Assembly (NCBI GenBank): GCA_902766045.1
Contig: CACXCA010000025.1
Coordinates: forward strand, 1 to 64,000
From: an uncultured Bacteroidales bacterium
Lineage (GTDB): Bacteria > Bacteroidota > Bacteroidia > Bacteroidales > Paludibacteraceae
Length of the DNA stretch: 64,000 nucleotides
Reading direction: 5' to 3'
Below the pieces are notes generated by a model. The model searched no databases. It saw only the letters and a program-made list of their open reading frames with translations, and had not been told where the DNA came from. How positions within the stretch are numbered: the stretch's first letter is position 1; every line of letters begins with the position of its first letter. Below are positions 19,101 through 26,869 of the stretch, piece after piece. The translations under genes and the position numbers were made by a program.

Positions 19101-20804
19101 CAGATGTCTTATGACTCATTGAAATGGAAAACATTATATGGACCAACGAACTTGGCTGAGATTGAGGCTCAATTAAGTGATGTGAATAAGGATATTTATA
19201 TCAGAGCATTGGTGTCAAATTCATCACAGGAGGTGACTGATTTGGCAGCAAGTTTAAAACCTCGTTGTTCGACGGATGCGATTACAAATAAACTAACTAT
19301 TCGATATAATAGTTTGAAGCCTGTGAATTGGACAGACTCTATCTGTTCTACGCAAGACGAGCTTACTTTTGTGGTAGATAGAACTGCATTGGGTACGTTG
19401 ACGGCAGGATATGAGTTGGTTTGGTATATGCGTACTAATAAGAGTGATGAACCTACTCGTTTGGATGAGTGGACAGGAAAGGATACTGCAATTATTGAAT
19501 TGCATGAGACCTCTTATATAATGGCTTCAATTCAAAATGAAGAGTCAATACTTCTTTCTTATGAAGGAGAGGTCTTCGTGGAAACACTCCCTGTATTTAA
19601 TATTGTATCATCAAAAGATACGTTATGTGTAGAAGATGAGGTAACCTTGTCTGTCAATGTTTCTCAGGGCGAACTCGATACATATAATTGGATTGGAGAA
19701 GATAAGAGTGAGTCTTCTATTGTCGTTCAAGCACAGAATAAACCTTATGTGGTGGAGGTGACATCTCGCTATCATGTATGTAAGTCGCAGAAAGATACAA
19801 TCAGTTTGGTGATTGATTATCCTATTGATATAGATATCTCTACTGATAAGGTAAAAATGTGTGAGTCGGATAAAGAAGGGGCCCTCATCCGTATTGATAG
19901 TTTGGGAACGACTATCGGATCTATTGTATGGTCGGATAGTTCTCGGGCAGATACTTTGCGTGTTGTTCCTACAGAGACAACTACTTATTCTGTGATAGCT
20001 CATTCGAGGTATGATAAATGTCCGACGGTAGAAAAGAACATGAAGATTATTGTAAACGATATTCCTTCTGTTTCCTTGAGTGTCGATAATGAGGAGATTT
20101 GTCAATATGGCTCTGATAGTGTAACCTTGACGGCTACTGTTGTCTCAGGTGAAGTTGAACGCTATATCTGGTGGGACGGTAAAGAGACGAAAGAACCATC
20201 TCGAACTGTACTCTTTACGGAGACGGAAAATGTGTATGTGTCTATCAGAGATGGAATTTGTGCTGATTCAGAAAAAGATTCTATAAAGGTACAAGTGGCA
20301 AGACCAGCTGAGGCGAAGATTGCTACCACTACAACAGTGTTTGAATATGGTGGCGAGATTGATTTGAATACATCGACGACAGATGAGGTATGGGGACCAT
20401 ACACTTGGCATTCGGTAGATGTAAATGGAGATGATCAGATCCTTTCTGTTACAGATGAACCTAGATATACAGATATGCCGAACGGAGATGTTATTTATTA
20501 TGTCACAGTTGAAAATGGACCATGTCCAGTGATTACAAGTGATATCATCGCTGTTGCATTGGTAGATAATATAACGATACCAACGGTCTTTACTCCGCAT
20601 ATCGTTGATGGACAAAATGATGATTTCATGCCAGGTTATCCGACTATCATTTACGATCGATATGGAAATATAATATCTAACTCGGATAATGGATGGGACG
20701 GACAGTATAGAGGTGCAGTGGCAGATCCTGGTGTTTATATGTATGTGATTAGATTAAAAGATAATCGTGAGGTGAAAGGCACAATAGAAGTATTTAGAAA
20801 ATAA
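16149..20804 (+). CDS. giant surface protein with Ig/Cna-B-like modules and a type B (CHU_C) T9SS sorting domain
   Basis: 1551 residues from the first ATG, or 1541 from the ATG at 16179, which begins the signal peptide directly (MSSFKRIYVFLILLIGFSFA). The N-terminal two thirds are repeated beta-sandwich modules of Cna-B/SpaA type (for example DSQNKPVSGLNVEVTG and GKPLAGKKVTIYKVG). Around residue 870-940 lies a Big_2-like domain (WSVDNPWLAHVTTDGKL). Further Ig/PKD-like modules follow (DTLCVEDEVTLSVNV). The last 80 residues (PTVFTPHIVDGQNDDFMPGY, YDRYGNII, GWDGQYRG, GVYMYVI) form a gliding-motility/CHU_C type B sorting domain. Type B cargo is usually tied to a PorP/SprF partner, and one lies two genes downstream. 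Likely role: adhesin; ligand unknown. Confidence 0.88.
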   Translation: MIVFCKKLGEMSSFKRIYVFLILLIGFSFANVLAQGVLIFEISDSQNKPVSGLNVEVTGDEFSYKYTTDVNGRIVDMSMPAGHYTYNFTFGDLHTDTFSIVDAGYNWINLDYRILNVTFLSEDGKPLAGKKVTIYKVGADNSETYVCERQSDEEGNTRFLLPEGDYRFDTFRGTEYIRLDDENVNTKVEMTSGLVTHQTHFGFKKGDDTIQVFAKDVNVMLLVDSVEKPFGSVVASSDVAKSMGFYKYAVTKEYVSCSEGEYKATVSTKDYGKLTCNFSIDDNAPLVNHIVFFELPDLPKDTTSGDPKDPEKKKDVLQGDKEDTTQILPYILDVKIISELDSVTPLPSVLVKLSATYNPSATSQQFTGQYGTASWMVTEGDFDLSVHYKSMHLYITGDTAVTMYVDPNKLPKVYFDFYYGDKKFDPVSVSYISVWLSSDVECGTYLRGEFSKEKSVYEYNNPVYPGVGSYSYSFYIKEKDYDQRVLGHFYVGEKDTVIRVPIYLQPFYDVKVVMFDANGDTIRSRQYLNISSSTLNKNVVTDSLGVYEAKFEEGSYRFTALGDTQSVQLKSDTVLYFQLPTKVTQRVKFQFLHDGVPVYPQILSMDVYKDSVLYSKMLSSYYDNYEGKGEAWVFQESTVCEEGDYYVEYVLKDYQYNGTYQYKYTISNPVQPDTMMYIVVPVKRTVTITVKDANLDLVKGVFATIYKYDENDSLMSTTYYDDASHSGIKTNSNGNVIDHLVPGRYQIQILDIVRDFIVKDYDLNFEIISGVKLYDVKYVVQYKSTKKPGQNLLLDVEKDNAFYNSSYTNEKGVVELFCEKGNYSYFLHYGKDHRASYKIESDTTIYILIEDPVLIDSMRILNCVCLSHKDTVALDLQILPSSATMQEVEWSVDNPWLAHVTTDGKLITHDVKTDGFVTVTATSIDGSTQTASRKFYVGDGNCGSDYTLSFVNVEASEIPVTSDTVIALSIKPLTEDGLDHYYLYQMSYDSLKWKTLYGPTNLAEIEAQLSDVNKDIYIRALVSNSSQEVTDLAASLKPRCSTDAITNKLTIRYNSLKPVNWTDSICSTQDELTFVVDRTALGTLTAGYELVWYMRTNKSDEPTRLDEWTGKDTAIIELHETSYIMASIQNEESILLSYEGEVFVETLPVFNIVSSKDTLCVEDEVTLSVNVSQGELDTYNWIGEDKSESSIVVQAQNKPYVVEVTSRYHVCKSQKDTISLVIDYPIDIDISTDKVKMCESDKEGALIRIDSLGTTIGSIVWSDSSRADTLRVVPTETTTYSVIAHSRYDKCPTVEKNMKIIVNDIPSVSLSVDNEEICQYGSDSVTLTATVVSGEVERYIWWDGKETKEPSRTVLFTETENVYVSIRDGICADSEKDSIKVQVARPAEAKIATTTTVFEYGGEIDLNTSTTDEVWGPYTWHSVDVNGDDQILSVTDEPRYTDMPNGDVIYYVTVENGPCPVITSDIIAVALVDNITIPTVFTPHIVDGQNDDFMPGYPTIIYDRYGNIISNSDNGWDGQYRGAVADPGVYMYVIRLKDNREVKGTIEVFRK

Positions 20805-20822
20805 TAAGGAAAGAGAAATAAA

Positions 20823-22274
20823 ATGAAAGGATATATTTTTGTATTAGCTTTCTTGTTTTTAGGTTCGACTATGACGAATGTGTATTCATTGCAGTCTTCT
20901 AATTTTGTCGGTTCTAAAAGCGTTGGGGAGGAAAACTTAGTCTCAAAATATAAGGATGGACTTGTTTTATATGCTCGCAATGATAGTTTTTTCGTGGCGA
21001 AGTTAGACAAGGATGGCAAGATTCAAAGTCTAGAGTACACCTCCGATTTTAATGATATTTTACCTGAAGGTCAGGTGAGTTATGGCGAAAAGTCTGGAAA
21101 GTTGTATTATGCGAAAGCAGGGAAAATATTTACAGCTAAACAGAAAAAGAGTGGCAAGTGGAAAAATGAAGAATATATTCAAATTGCAGGAACAGAATCT
21201 CAAAGAGACAATTATAAAGGTTCTGTGTTAGCTTATGCAACATGGCGATATAAACCGAAGGACTCTATTGTCGTTTTGAATCCTGTTGTAAATGCTGATG
21301 AGACAGTGATGTACTTTGCCTCTAATCTGAATGGCTCTGACAACTTGGATATCTGGAAAGTAGAAAAGGATCAGGATGGAGAGTGGGGTAAACCACAGCG
21401 ATTGAGTCCTCAGGTCAATTCTTCAAATGACGAGAATTATCCATATATAAGAGAAGATGGCACGTTACAGTTCGCCTCTAATCGTACAATGAAAAAAGAA
21501 GAGCGAGAGAATGGGAAATACAATTTATTTGTTGCTGATCTAACGACAAAAGATGCTCCGAAACCGCTTGATATTGTGCAGAAACAGGAACGTGAAAAGG
21601 AGATTCTTTTAGCTAAAAATGAAACCACGACAGAGGAGAAAGTGTTAAATAGTTTCGATAAACTAAAGAATATAGGAAAAATTGATACGACGATGGCAAA
21701 TCCTTCTCAAACTGGCAAAGATAGTTTGAACCGAGGTGATGAAGGAGAAAAGCAGGTCGGAGAAAAGGAACTGATTGCAGTGAATGACAACAAGGATACG
21801 AAAGATGATTCGATGAAAGAGATGTCTTCTGAACAAAAAAAGGAGCAGATACGATATGAACAAGTGAAAAAGGTGGATGCTCAGTTGGAGTCAAATCCTG
21901 ATGCTGTCATAAAGGTGTCTGAGAATGTTATGGCAACTCATCAAATGCGTATCTTCTATTTTGAGTTTGACAAGGATATACCGAATGGTACATATAAAGA
22001 GGATTTACTTATCTTGCTTGATTTTATCAATGCATATCCAGAAAGTCGTTTCTTACTAGTTGGACATACAGATGAGCGTGGTTCGGATGAATACAATGAT
22101 GCCTTGTCGTTGAAACGCGCAGAGTGGGTGTATTTCAATTTGCTATTGAAAGATGTGAAACTTAATCGCTTGGAGATAAGAGGCGATGGAGAAAAACACC
22201 CTATATATAAGAATGCAAAAACAGAAGAAGAACACCAAAAAAATCGTCGTGTGGAGGTGATAAGATTAAATTGA
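20823..22274 (+). CDS. OmpA-family protein with PD40-like beta-propeller repeats
   Basis: 483 residues. Signal peptide 1-22. The N-terminal half carries PD40/WD40-like blades (VMYFASNLNGSDNLDIWKV, LQFASNRTMKKEE). A charged, Lys/Glu-rich linker follows at about 245-365, then a peptidoglycan-binding OmpA domain (about 370-483: FYFEFDKDIP, GHTDERGSDEYNDALSLKRA, NRRVEVIRLN). It begins 18 bases after the type B cargo gene and ends one base before the PorP/SprF-like gene, so the three are co-transcribed. Such proteins are thought to anchor T9SS cargo or its partners to the cell wall; that role is inference here. Confidence 0.88.
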   Translation: MKGYIFVLAFLFLGSTMTNVYSLQSSNFVGSKSVGEENLVSKYKDGLVLYARNDSFFVAKLDKDGKIQSLEYTSDFNDILPEGQVSYGEKSGKLYYAKAGKIFTAKQKKSGKWKNEEYIQIAGTESQRDNYKGSVLAYATWRYKPKDSIVVLNPVVNADETVMYFASNLNGSDNLDIWKVEKDQDGEWGKPQRLSPQVNSSNDENYPYIREDGTLQFASNRTMKKEERENGKYNLFVADLTTKDAPKPLDIVQKQEREKEILLAKNETTTEEKVLNSFDKLKNIGKIDTTMANPSQTGKDSLNRGDEGEKQVGEKELIAVNDNKDTKDDSMKEMSSEQKKEQIRYEQVKKVDAQLESNPDAVIKVSENVMATHQMRIFYFEFDKDIPNGTYKEDLLILLDFINAYPESRFLLVGHTDERGSDEYNDALSLKRAEWVYFNLLLKDVKLNRLEIRGDGEKHPIYKNAKTEEEHQKNRRVEVIRLN

Positions 22275-22275
22275 T

Positions 22276-23205
22276 ATGGATATGAAAGAATATAAGAGGA
22301 GAAAAATAGGAAACATGGGTAAGTTTGTAATATTATCATGCCTTTTTTTGTTGTGCGGAACTACGTTAAGAGCACAACAAGACTTGCTGTTGTCACAGCA
22401 GTTCTTTTCTCGTATTAATGTAAATCCAGCGGGAACAGGTAATAATGAAAATATGGACTTGTTCTTCCTGGGAAGATTCCAGTGGATGGGTGTGAAGAAT
22501 AGTCCTAAAACGCTATTACTTAACTTCTCAGGATATAGCGAGCGTTTTAAATCAAGTTTGGGACTTACCTTCAATTATGACAATGTCGGTGTAGCTCATA
22601 GCACGACAAATGCTCAATTGGTTTATTCATATCATTTAGATATTACAGAGAAATACATTTTGTCTTTAGGTCTTTCTGGTGGAATAAATGTTGGACATTT
22701 CGATCCAATGGATAATATCATAAGAGACGAAAAAGAGTACAACAGTGATTCTTATGTGAAGGAAAAGGTGAATGAAGTCACACCTGACTTAAATTTTGGT
22801 GCAGAGTTTACATCCATGCATTGGATGGTGGGTGCTTCTTGTACACATTTATTGAATGATTCTTCTACGACATTTAAGTCAGGACGTCACTTCTATTTCT
22901 ATGGAAGAGGTTTCATTCCTTTATCAGATAGATTTGATATTGCACCTGCATTGGTCTATATGCATAAATATAAGACCAATGTTCTGGAAGTGAATGCCAT
23001 GCTGTTCTACGAAAGATTTATATGGGCAGGTGTGACATGGTGCCCTAATTTGGCGAATCCGACAGAGATGTCGATGTTAGCTATAACAGCAGGTTTTGAA
23101 TTAAAGAATCGGTTCCGTTTCGGATATACGTATGACTTGAACTTGGGTAAATATAATAATTTGCCATCGAATACACATGAGATTATGTTCTCTGTGCAGT
23201 TCTAA
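22276..23205 (+). CDS. PorP/SprF-family type IX secretion membrane protein
   Basis: 309 residues, an outer-membrane beta-barrel-type protein. A signal peptide starts at the internal Met14 (MGKFVILSCLFLLCGTTLRA); the true start could be at 22276, 22282 or 22315. The family pattern is clear: QQFFSRINVNPAGTG near the start, RFQWMGVKNSPKTLLLNFSG, and a C-terminal FRFGYTYDLNLG ending in an aromatic (MFSVQF). SprF/PorP proteins are needed for secretion or surface attachment of specific type B cargo. Its place in the operon points to the 16149 protein as its cargo. Confidence 0.88.
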   Translation: MDMKEYKRRKIGNMGKFVILSCLFLLCGTTLRAQQDLLLSQQFFSRINVNPAGTGNNENMDLFFLGRFQWMGVKNSPKTLLLNFSGYSERFKSSLGLTFNYDNVGVAHSTTNAQLVYSYHLDITEKYILSLGLSGGINVGHFDPMDNIIRDEKEYNSDSYVKEKVNEVTPDLNFGAEFTSMHWMVGASCTHLLNDSSTTFKSGRHFYFYGRGFIPLSDRFDIAPALVYMHKYKTNVLEVNAMLFYERFIWAGVTWCPNLANPTEMSMLAITAGFELKNRFRFGYTYDLNLGKYNNLPSNTHEIMFSVQF

Positions 23206-23226
23206 TGACTTATAAGAATTATGGTT

Positions 23227-23802
23227 TTAAAAAGAATCTCCATCATTAAGAGATTCTTTTTTGTTTTGTTCTCTACGGTTGACTCTTTCGACCCATGGCT
23301 CGATTGGATTAGGATCTGCCCATAAACCTATCTTGTTTTGCCGTGCCTCTTGCTCAAGCTGTTTTAAATCATCATCTTGATTGTATTGACGATAGTGCCA
23401 GGCGTATCCTGCACGAATCATTTCGTGACTGGCCTCCCGTCCGTCGGATAAGTAGGTGAACGCCAACAGACGTCCGTAACGGTCTGTGTTGTCGAACTGA
23501 ATTGTTACAGTTTGATTGTATAGAAGTGATTTTAGATAGTCCGTTGCTTTTCGATGAAAATCTTGTCCTTTCTCAGGAGCGTCAATTCCCAACATTCTTA
23601 CTCTATGGGTGATGTTGTCTTCCGTGAGAATATCGTAGGTGTCGCCATCGCTTATATGAATAACCTTCCCTGTAATTGTTTGAGTGTTCTTTGTGTGCGT
23701 CTCTGCACAACTGGGTTTGCCCCAGGTAACCATTATGGTTAGGAACAGCGAAACAAGTATGTAAATGTTCTTTGCGATGTAGTCGTTTCTTGTTAGCCTC
23801 AT
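23227..23802 (-). CDS. thermonuclease (SNase-like) family protein
   Basis: 191 residues with a hydrophobic N-terminal segment (about 12-28), either a membrane anchor or a signal peptide, so the nuclease acts outside the cytoplasm. The SNase fold is clear: DGDT at 52-55, Arg69 and Glu77 in RMLGIDAPE, and Arg111 in RYGR match the Arg35, Glu43 and Arg87 active-site set of staphylococcal nuclease at the right spacing. A LWADPNPIEPWVER ending is typical. A minus-strand TACCTTTG box lies at 23832-23825. Its 3' end overlaps the opposite operon's terminator. Confidence 0.92.
   Translation of the reverse strand: MRLTRNDYIAKNIYILVSLFLTIMVTWGKPSCAETHTKNTQTITGKVIHISDGDTYDILTEDNITHRVRMLGIDAPEKGQDFHRKATDYLKSLLYNQTVTIQFDNTDRYGRLLAFTYLSDGREASHEMIRAGYAWHYRQYNQDDDLKQLEQEARQNKIGLWADPNPIEPWVERVNRREQNKKESLNDGDSF
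23231..23262 (+). terminator. intrinsic terminator of the type B cargo operon
   Basis: AAAGAATCTC (23231-23240) pairs with GAGATTCTTT (23250-23259), loop of 9 bases, followed by Ts. It lies inside the last codons of the converging thermonuclease gene. Confidence 0.75.
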
Positions 23803-23941
23803 TCGATGAAAGTATTTAGTTCGACAAAGGTAAACAATTAAGTATAATTATGGAAGACCGAGGAGAGTCGAAAAATATTATTTTGTGATGTGCTTTGAAA
23901 AGTGTAAATTTGTCGTTCTTTGATATCGGAGGTATTGACTT

Positions 23942-25192
23942 ATGATGAATAAAGACTTACAGAGCGTTAAACAGCGGTTTGAAATTATAGGATCTGACCC
24001 TATGTTGAACCATGCAATTCATGTGGCAGTACAGGTTGCCAATACGGATTTATCTGTGTTGATTACTGGAGAGAGTGGCGTGGGAAAGGAACGGATTCCT
24101 CAAATCATTCATGAATATAGTTCACGTAAACATTCTCAGTATATTGCAGTGAACTGTGGAGCAATACCGGAGGGAACGATAGATTCGGAACTTTTTGGAC
24201 ATGAGAAAGGTTCTTTTACAGGTGCTATATCGGATAGAAAAGGCTATTTTGAGGTGGCTGACAAAGGAACTATTTTTTTGGATGAGGTGGGCGAATTGCC
24301 GTTGACAACGCAAGTCCGATTACTACGTGTGTTGGAGACGGGCGAGTTTATTAAAGTCGGTTCCTCCAAAGTGCAAAAATGTGATGTGAGGGTGGTGGCG
24401 GCAACAAACATGAATATGCAGCAGGCCATCGCAGAAGGAAAATTCAGAGAGGACCTTTATTACAGATTGAATTCAGTGCCTATTGCAGTGCCACCGTTAC
24501 GAAACAGAGGAACGGATATTTATTTGTTGTTCCGTAAGTTCGCAGTCGATTTTGCGGAAAAATATAAGATGCCGTCAATCTCCTTAAATGATGAAGCTCG
24601 ACAATTATTGCTTCATTATCAATGGCCAGGAAATGTTCGTCAGTTGAAAAACATTACGGAGCAGATTTCTGTATTGGAAGAGAAAAGAGAAATTACCAAG
24701 GAGGTGTTACAAGGATATCTTCCAAGTCAGCGGGATAATTTACCAACTATTGCGGGACTCTCATCTGGAGATAAGTCGTTTAGCAATGAAAGAGAAATTC
24801 TGTATCAGGTGTTGTTCGATATGAAGAAAGATATGAATGACCTGAAGAAGCTTGTGAATGATATCATTCAAAGTGGTAGTGTTGATATCTCGCATCTGTC
24901 CACTTCTGACCTTCAGGTGATGCGGAATGTATATTCTAAAACATATACGAATCATGACTCTCCTGTTGTGGAGACTTCATTGTCCACACCCTCTTCCCCT
25001 TCAAAGATTCGAGAGCAAAAAGATATTCAGGAGGTAGTTGTAGAGGAGAGTTTGTCGTTAGAAGACGCAGAAAAGGAACTGATACGGAAAGCCTTAGAGA
25101 AAAATAATAACAAAAGAAAGTATGCAGCACAAGATTTAAATATATCGGAGCGTACTTTGTATCGTAAAATAAAAGAGTATGGGTTGGAGTAA
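23942..25192 (+). CDS. sigma-54-interacting transcriptional activator (AAA+), no receiver domain
   Basis: 416 residues. The AAA+ sigma-54 interaction domain starts almost at the N-terminus: Walker A GESGVGKE (43-50), the sigma-54-contacting loop GSFTGA (90-95), Walker B IFLDE (111-115), and the R-finger region REDLYYRLN. A variable linker (about 275-375) precedes a Fis-type helix-turn-helix (YAAQDLNISERTLYRKIKEY). There is no response-regulator receiver, PAS or GAF domain, so its input signal is not apparent. It heads an operon with lptE, a TPR protein and secG. The lptE start lies inside its last codons. Confidence 0.92.
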   Translation: MMNKDLQSVKQRFEIIGSDPMLNHAIHVAVQVANTDLSVLITGESGVGKERIPQIIHEYSSRKHSQYIAVNCGAIPEGTIDSELFGHEKGSFTGAISDRKGYFEVADKGTIFLDEVGELPLTTQVRLLRVLETGEFIKVGSSKVQKCDVRVVAATNMNMQQAIAEGKFREDLYYRLNSVPIAVPPLRNRGTDIYLLFRKFAVDFAEKYKMPSISLNDEARQLLLHYQWPGNVRQLKNITEQISVLEEKREITKEVLQGYLPSQRDNLPTIAGLSSGDKSFSNEREILYQVLFDMKKDMNDLKKLVNDIIQSGSVDISHLSTSDLQVMRNVYSKTYTNHDSPVVETSLSTPSSPSKIREQKDIQEVVVEESLSLEDAEKELIRKALEKNNNKRKYAAQDLNISERTLYRKIKEYGLE

Positions 25193-25703
25193 AATATATA
25201 AAGGATGGATTACACTGCCAATCTTGTTGCTTGTTATTCTCTCTTCCTGTAGAATCAGTTACAAGTTTAATGGCTCGTCTATTGATTATACGAAGATTAA
25301 AACCATTACGATTCGTGATTTCCCTAACAGATCCGCTTTGGTGTATGCCACTTTGGCAACGGACTTTACCGAGAATCTTAAGGATGAGTTCTCTTCTAAG
25401 ACGAGTCTGATAATGGTGGAAAATGATGGTGATTTACAAATATCGGGTGAGATCTCTAATTATAATGTGATCTCCTCAGGTGTTAATTCAACAGGTCAGG
25501 CGGCTGAATCGCGTCTTCAGATGTCTGTTTCTGTGAAGTTCGTCAATAAAGTGGTGCCAGCAGAGAGCTTTGAAAGGACGTTCTCAGCTTATCAGGTATT
25601 CTCCAATGAATATACAATAGATCAGGTGCAGGCCGAACTGAATGAACAGTTGATGGATGATATTATCAATCAGATCTTTAATGCTACTGTAGCTAATTGG
25701 TAG
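25179..25703 (+). CDS. lptE: LPS assembly lipoprotein LptE-like
   Basis: 174 residues, outer-membrane lipoprotein with a lipobox ILSSC (Cys24). LptE plugs the LptD barrel that inserts lipopolysaccharide into the outer leaflet. The YKFNGSSIDYTKIKTITI start and the ANDF-like LATDFTENLKDEF pattern are typical of Bacteroidota LptE. Its ATG lies 14 bases inside the upstream activator gene, implying translational coupling. Confidence 0.85.
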   Translation: MGWSKIYKGWITLPILLLVILSSCRISYKFNGSSIDYTKIKTITIRDFPNRSALVYATLATDFTENLKDEFSSKTSLIMVENDGDLQISGEISNYNVISSGVNSTGQAAESRLQMSVSVKFVNKVVPAESFERTFSAYQVFSNEYTIDQVQAELNEQLMDDIINQIFNATVANW

Positions 25704-25706
25704 TTT

Positions 25707-26399
25707 ATGACACAAGCAGACCTTATAGAGATGTTGCGTAAGCCTGAGTGTATCAGTGCGGAAAAAACGACAGAACTTTTGTCTTTTTTGCGTATGTATC
25801 CGTATGCTCAGACACTTCGTATCCTTTATCTAAAGGGACTCAGGAACATAGGGGATGTGAGATATGATGTCGAATTGCCAATAACTTCTTTGTATGTCTC
25901 AAATCGTCGCGTTTTGTTTGATTTGGTATATAAGAAAAACTTCGTATTGGAGGAGACGAAAGAGTCAACTCTACAAAACAGCGATCAGAAACAAGTAAAA
26001 AATCCGGAAACGACTTCTTCTGTACCATCAATGTCGGTGCCAATTGTGGATGTGATGGCTCAATTGGAACAAATGAAACCAATTGAAACAGCACAAGTGC
26101 AAAAAAATGTTAACAGCCGAAGACGTGATTTAATTGACAATTTTTTGGCTGAAAGTGAGAAGAAGGATATGACTATTAGTGTTAAAGAAGATGCTGATAA
26201 TCAAGATAATGAAGATAAGATTGTTCGTCAAGGTTCTACAGAATTTTACACTGAAACATTAGCGAAAATATACATCAAACAGAGGAAGTTTGACCAAGCG
26301 ATAAAAATATTTAAGAGATTGAGTTTGAAAAATCCAGAAAAAAGTGTTTACTTTGCAGACCAAATCAGATTTTTTGAAAAACTAATAGAGAATTTATAA
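25707..26399 (+). CDS. conserved Bacteroidota protein with C-terminal TPR-like repeat
   Basis: 230 residues, soluble. The N-terminal half is helical (FLRMYPYAQTLRILYLKGL). The middle is low-complexity, Gln/Glu/Ser-rich. The C-terminal 50 residues read as one TPR-like helical hairpin (ETLAKIYIKQRKFDQAIKIF, LSLKNPEKSVYFADQI). It sits between lptE and secG with 3- and 15-base gaps, an order I recognise from other Bacteroidales. Its function is unknown; an envelope-related scaffold is a guess from context only. Confidence 0.75.
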   Translation: MTQADLIEMLRKPECISAEKTTELLSFLRMYPYAQTLRILYLKGLRNIGDVRYDVELPITSLYVSNRRVLFDLVYKKNFVLEETKESTLQNSDQKQVKNPETTSSVPSMSVPIVDVMAQLEQMKPIETAQVQKNVNSRRRDLIDNFLAESEKKDMTISVKEDADNQDNEDKIVRQGSTEFYTETLAKIYIKQRKFDQAIKIFKRLSLKNPEKSVYFADQIRFFEKLIENL

Positions 26400-26414
26400 C
26401 CAATTTTAAAAGAT

Positions 26415-26717
26415 ATGTTTACAATTATTACGATTATCGTTGTGATAGCATCCATTTTATTGGTGGGTATTGTGTTAGTTCAAAACTCTAAGGGTGGAGG
26501 ATTAGCTTCCAGCTTCCAAACACAGAACCAAATTATGGGAGTAAAAAAGACAACAGATTTCGTTGAAAAAGCAACATGGGTATTGGTACTTATTGTGGTA
26601 CTGTTTAGTATTGCTTCAGCTGCGTTTTATCCAAGAACGTCAGCAATTGAAGAATCACAGTTGAAAACTCAGGTGGAAGAAATGTTACCATCTGCTCCAT
26701 CTGCTGATCAAGAATGA
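26415..26717 (+). CDS. secG: preprotein translocase subunit SecG
   Basis: 100 residues with two membrane helices (about 1-22 and 53-73) joined by the conserved loop (VLVQNSKGGGLASSFQ), as in SecG of the SecYEG channel. Last gene of the activator-lptE-TPR-secG operon, closed by an intrinsic terminator. Confidence 0.95.
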   Translation: MFTIITIIVVIASILLVGIVLVQNSKGGGLASSFQTQNQIMGVKKTTDFVEKATWVLVLIVVLFSIASAAFYPRTSAIEESQLKTQVEEMLPSAPSADQE

Positions 26718-26752
26718 AAAAAATGAATTGGGGTATAGCCCTATAATTTATG

Positions 26753-26790
26753 AAGGTCTGAATATTTTTATTCAGGCCTTTTTCTTTTTA
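26753..26790 (+). terminator. intrinsic terminator after secG
   Basis: A 12-bp stem with one G-U pair (26753-26764 with 26769-26780), 4-base loop, followed by a T-rich tract. Confidence 0.85.
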
Positions 26791-26832
26791 TACAGAAAAA
26801 GAAAATATGCGAAATAAATTATAAAACGATTG

Positions 26833-26865
26833 TTGACTAATATTAGTTAAAATCATCTATATTTG
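26833..26865 (+). promoter_or_regulatory. promoter with internal palindrome before the TPM/LemA operon
   Basis: TTG at 26833-26835 and TATATTTG at 26858-26865 are separated by 22 bases. Between them lies the perfect 12-base palindrome ACTAATATTAGT (26836-26847), which could be an operator. The minus-7 box ends 4 bases before the ATG at 26870, so this promoter would give a leaderless or nearly leaderless mRNA. Confidence 0.45.
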
Positions 26866-26869
26866 TAGT

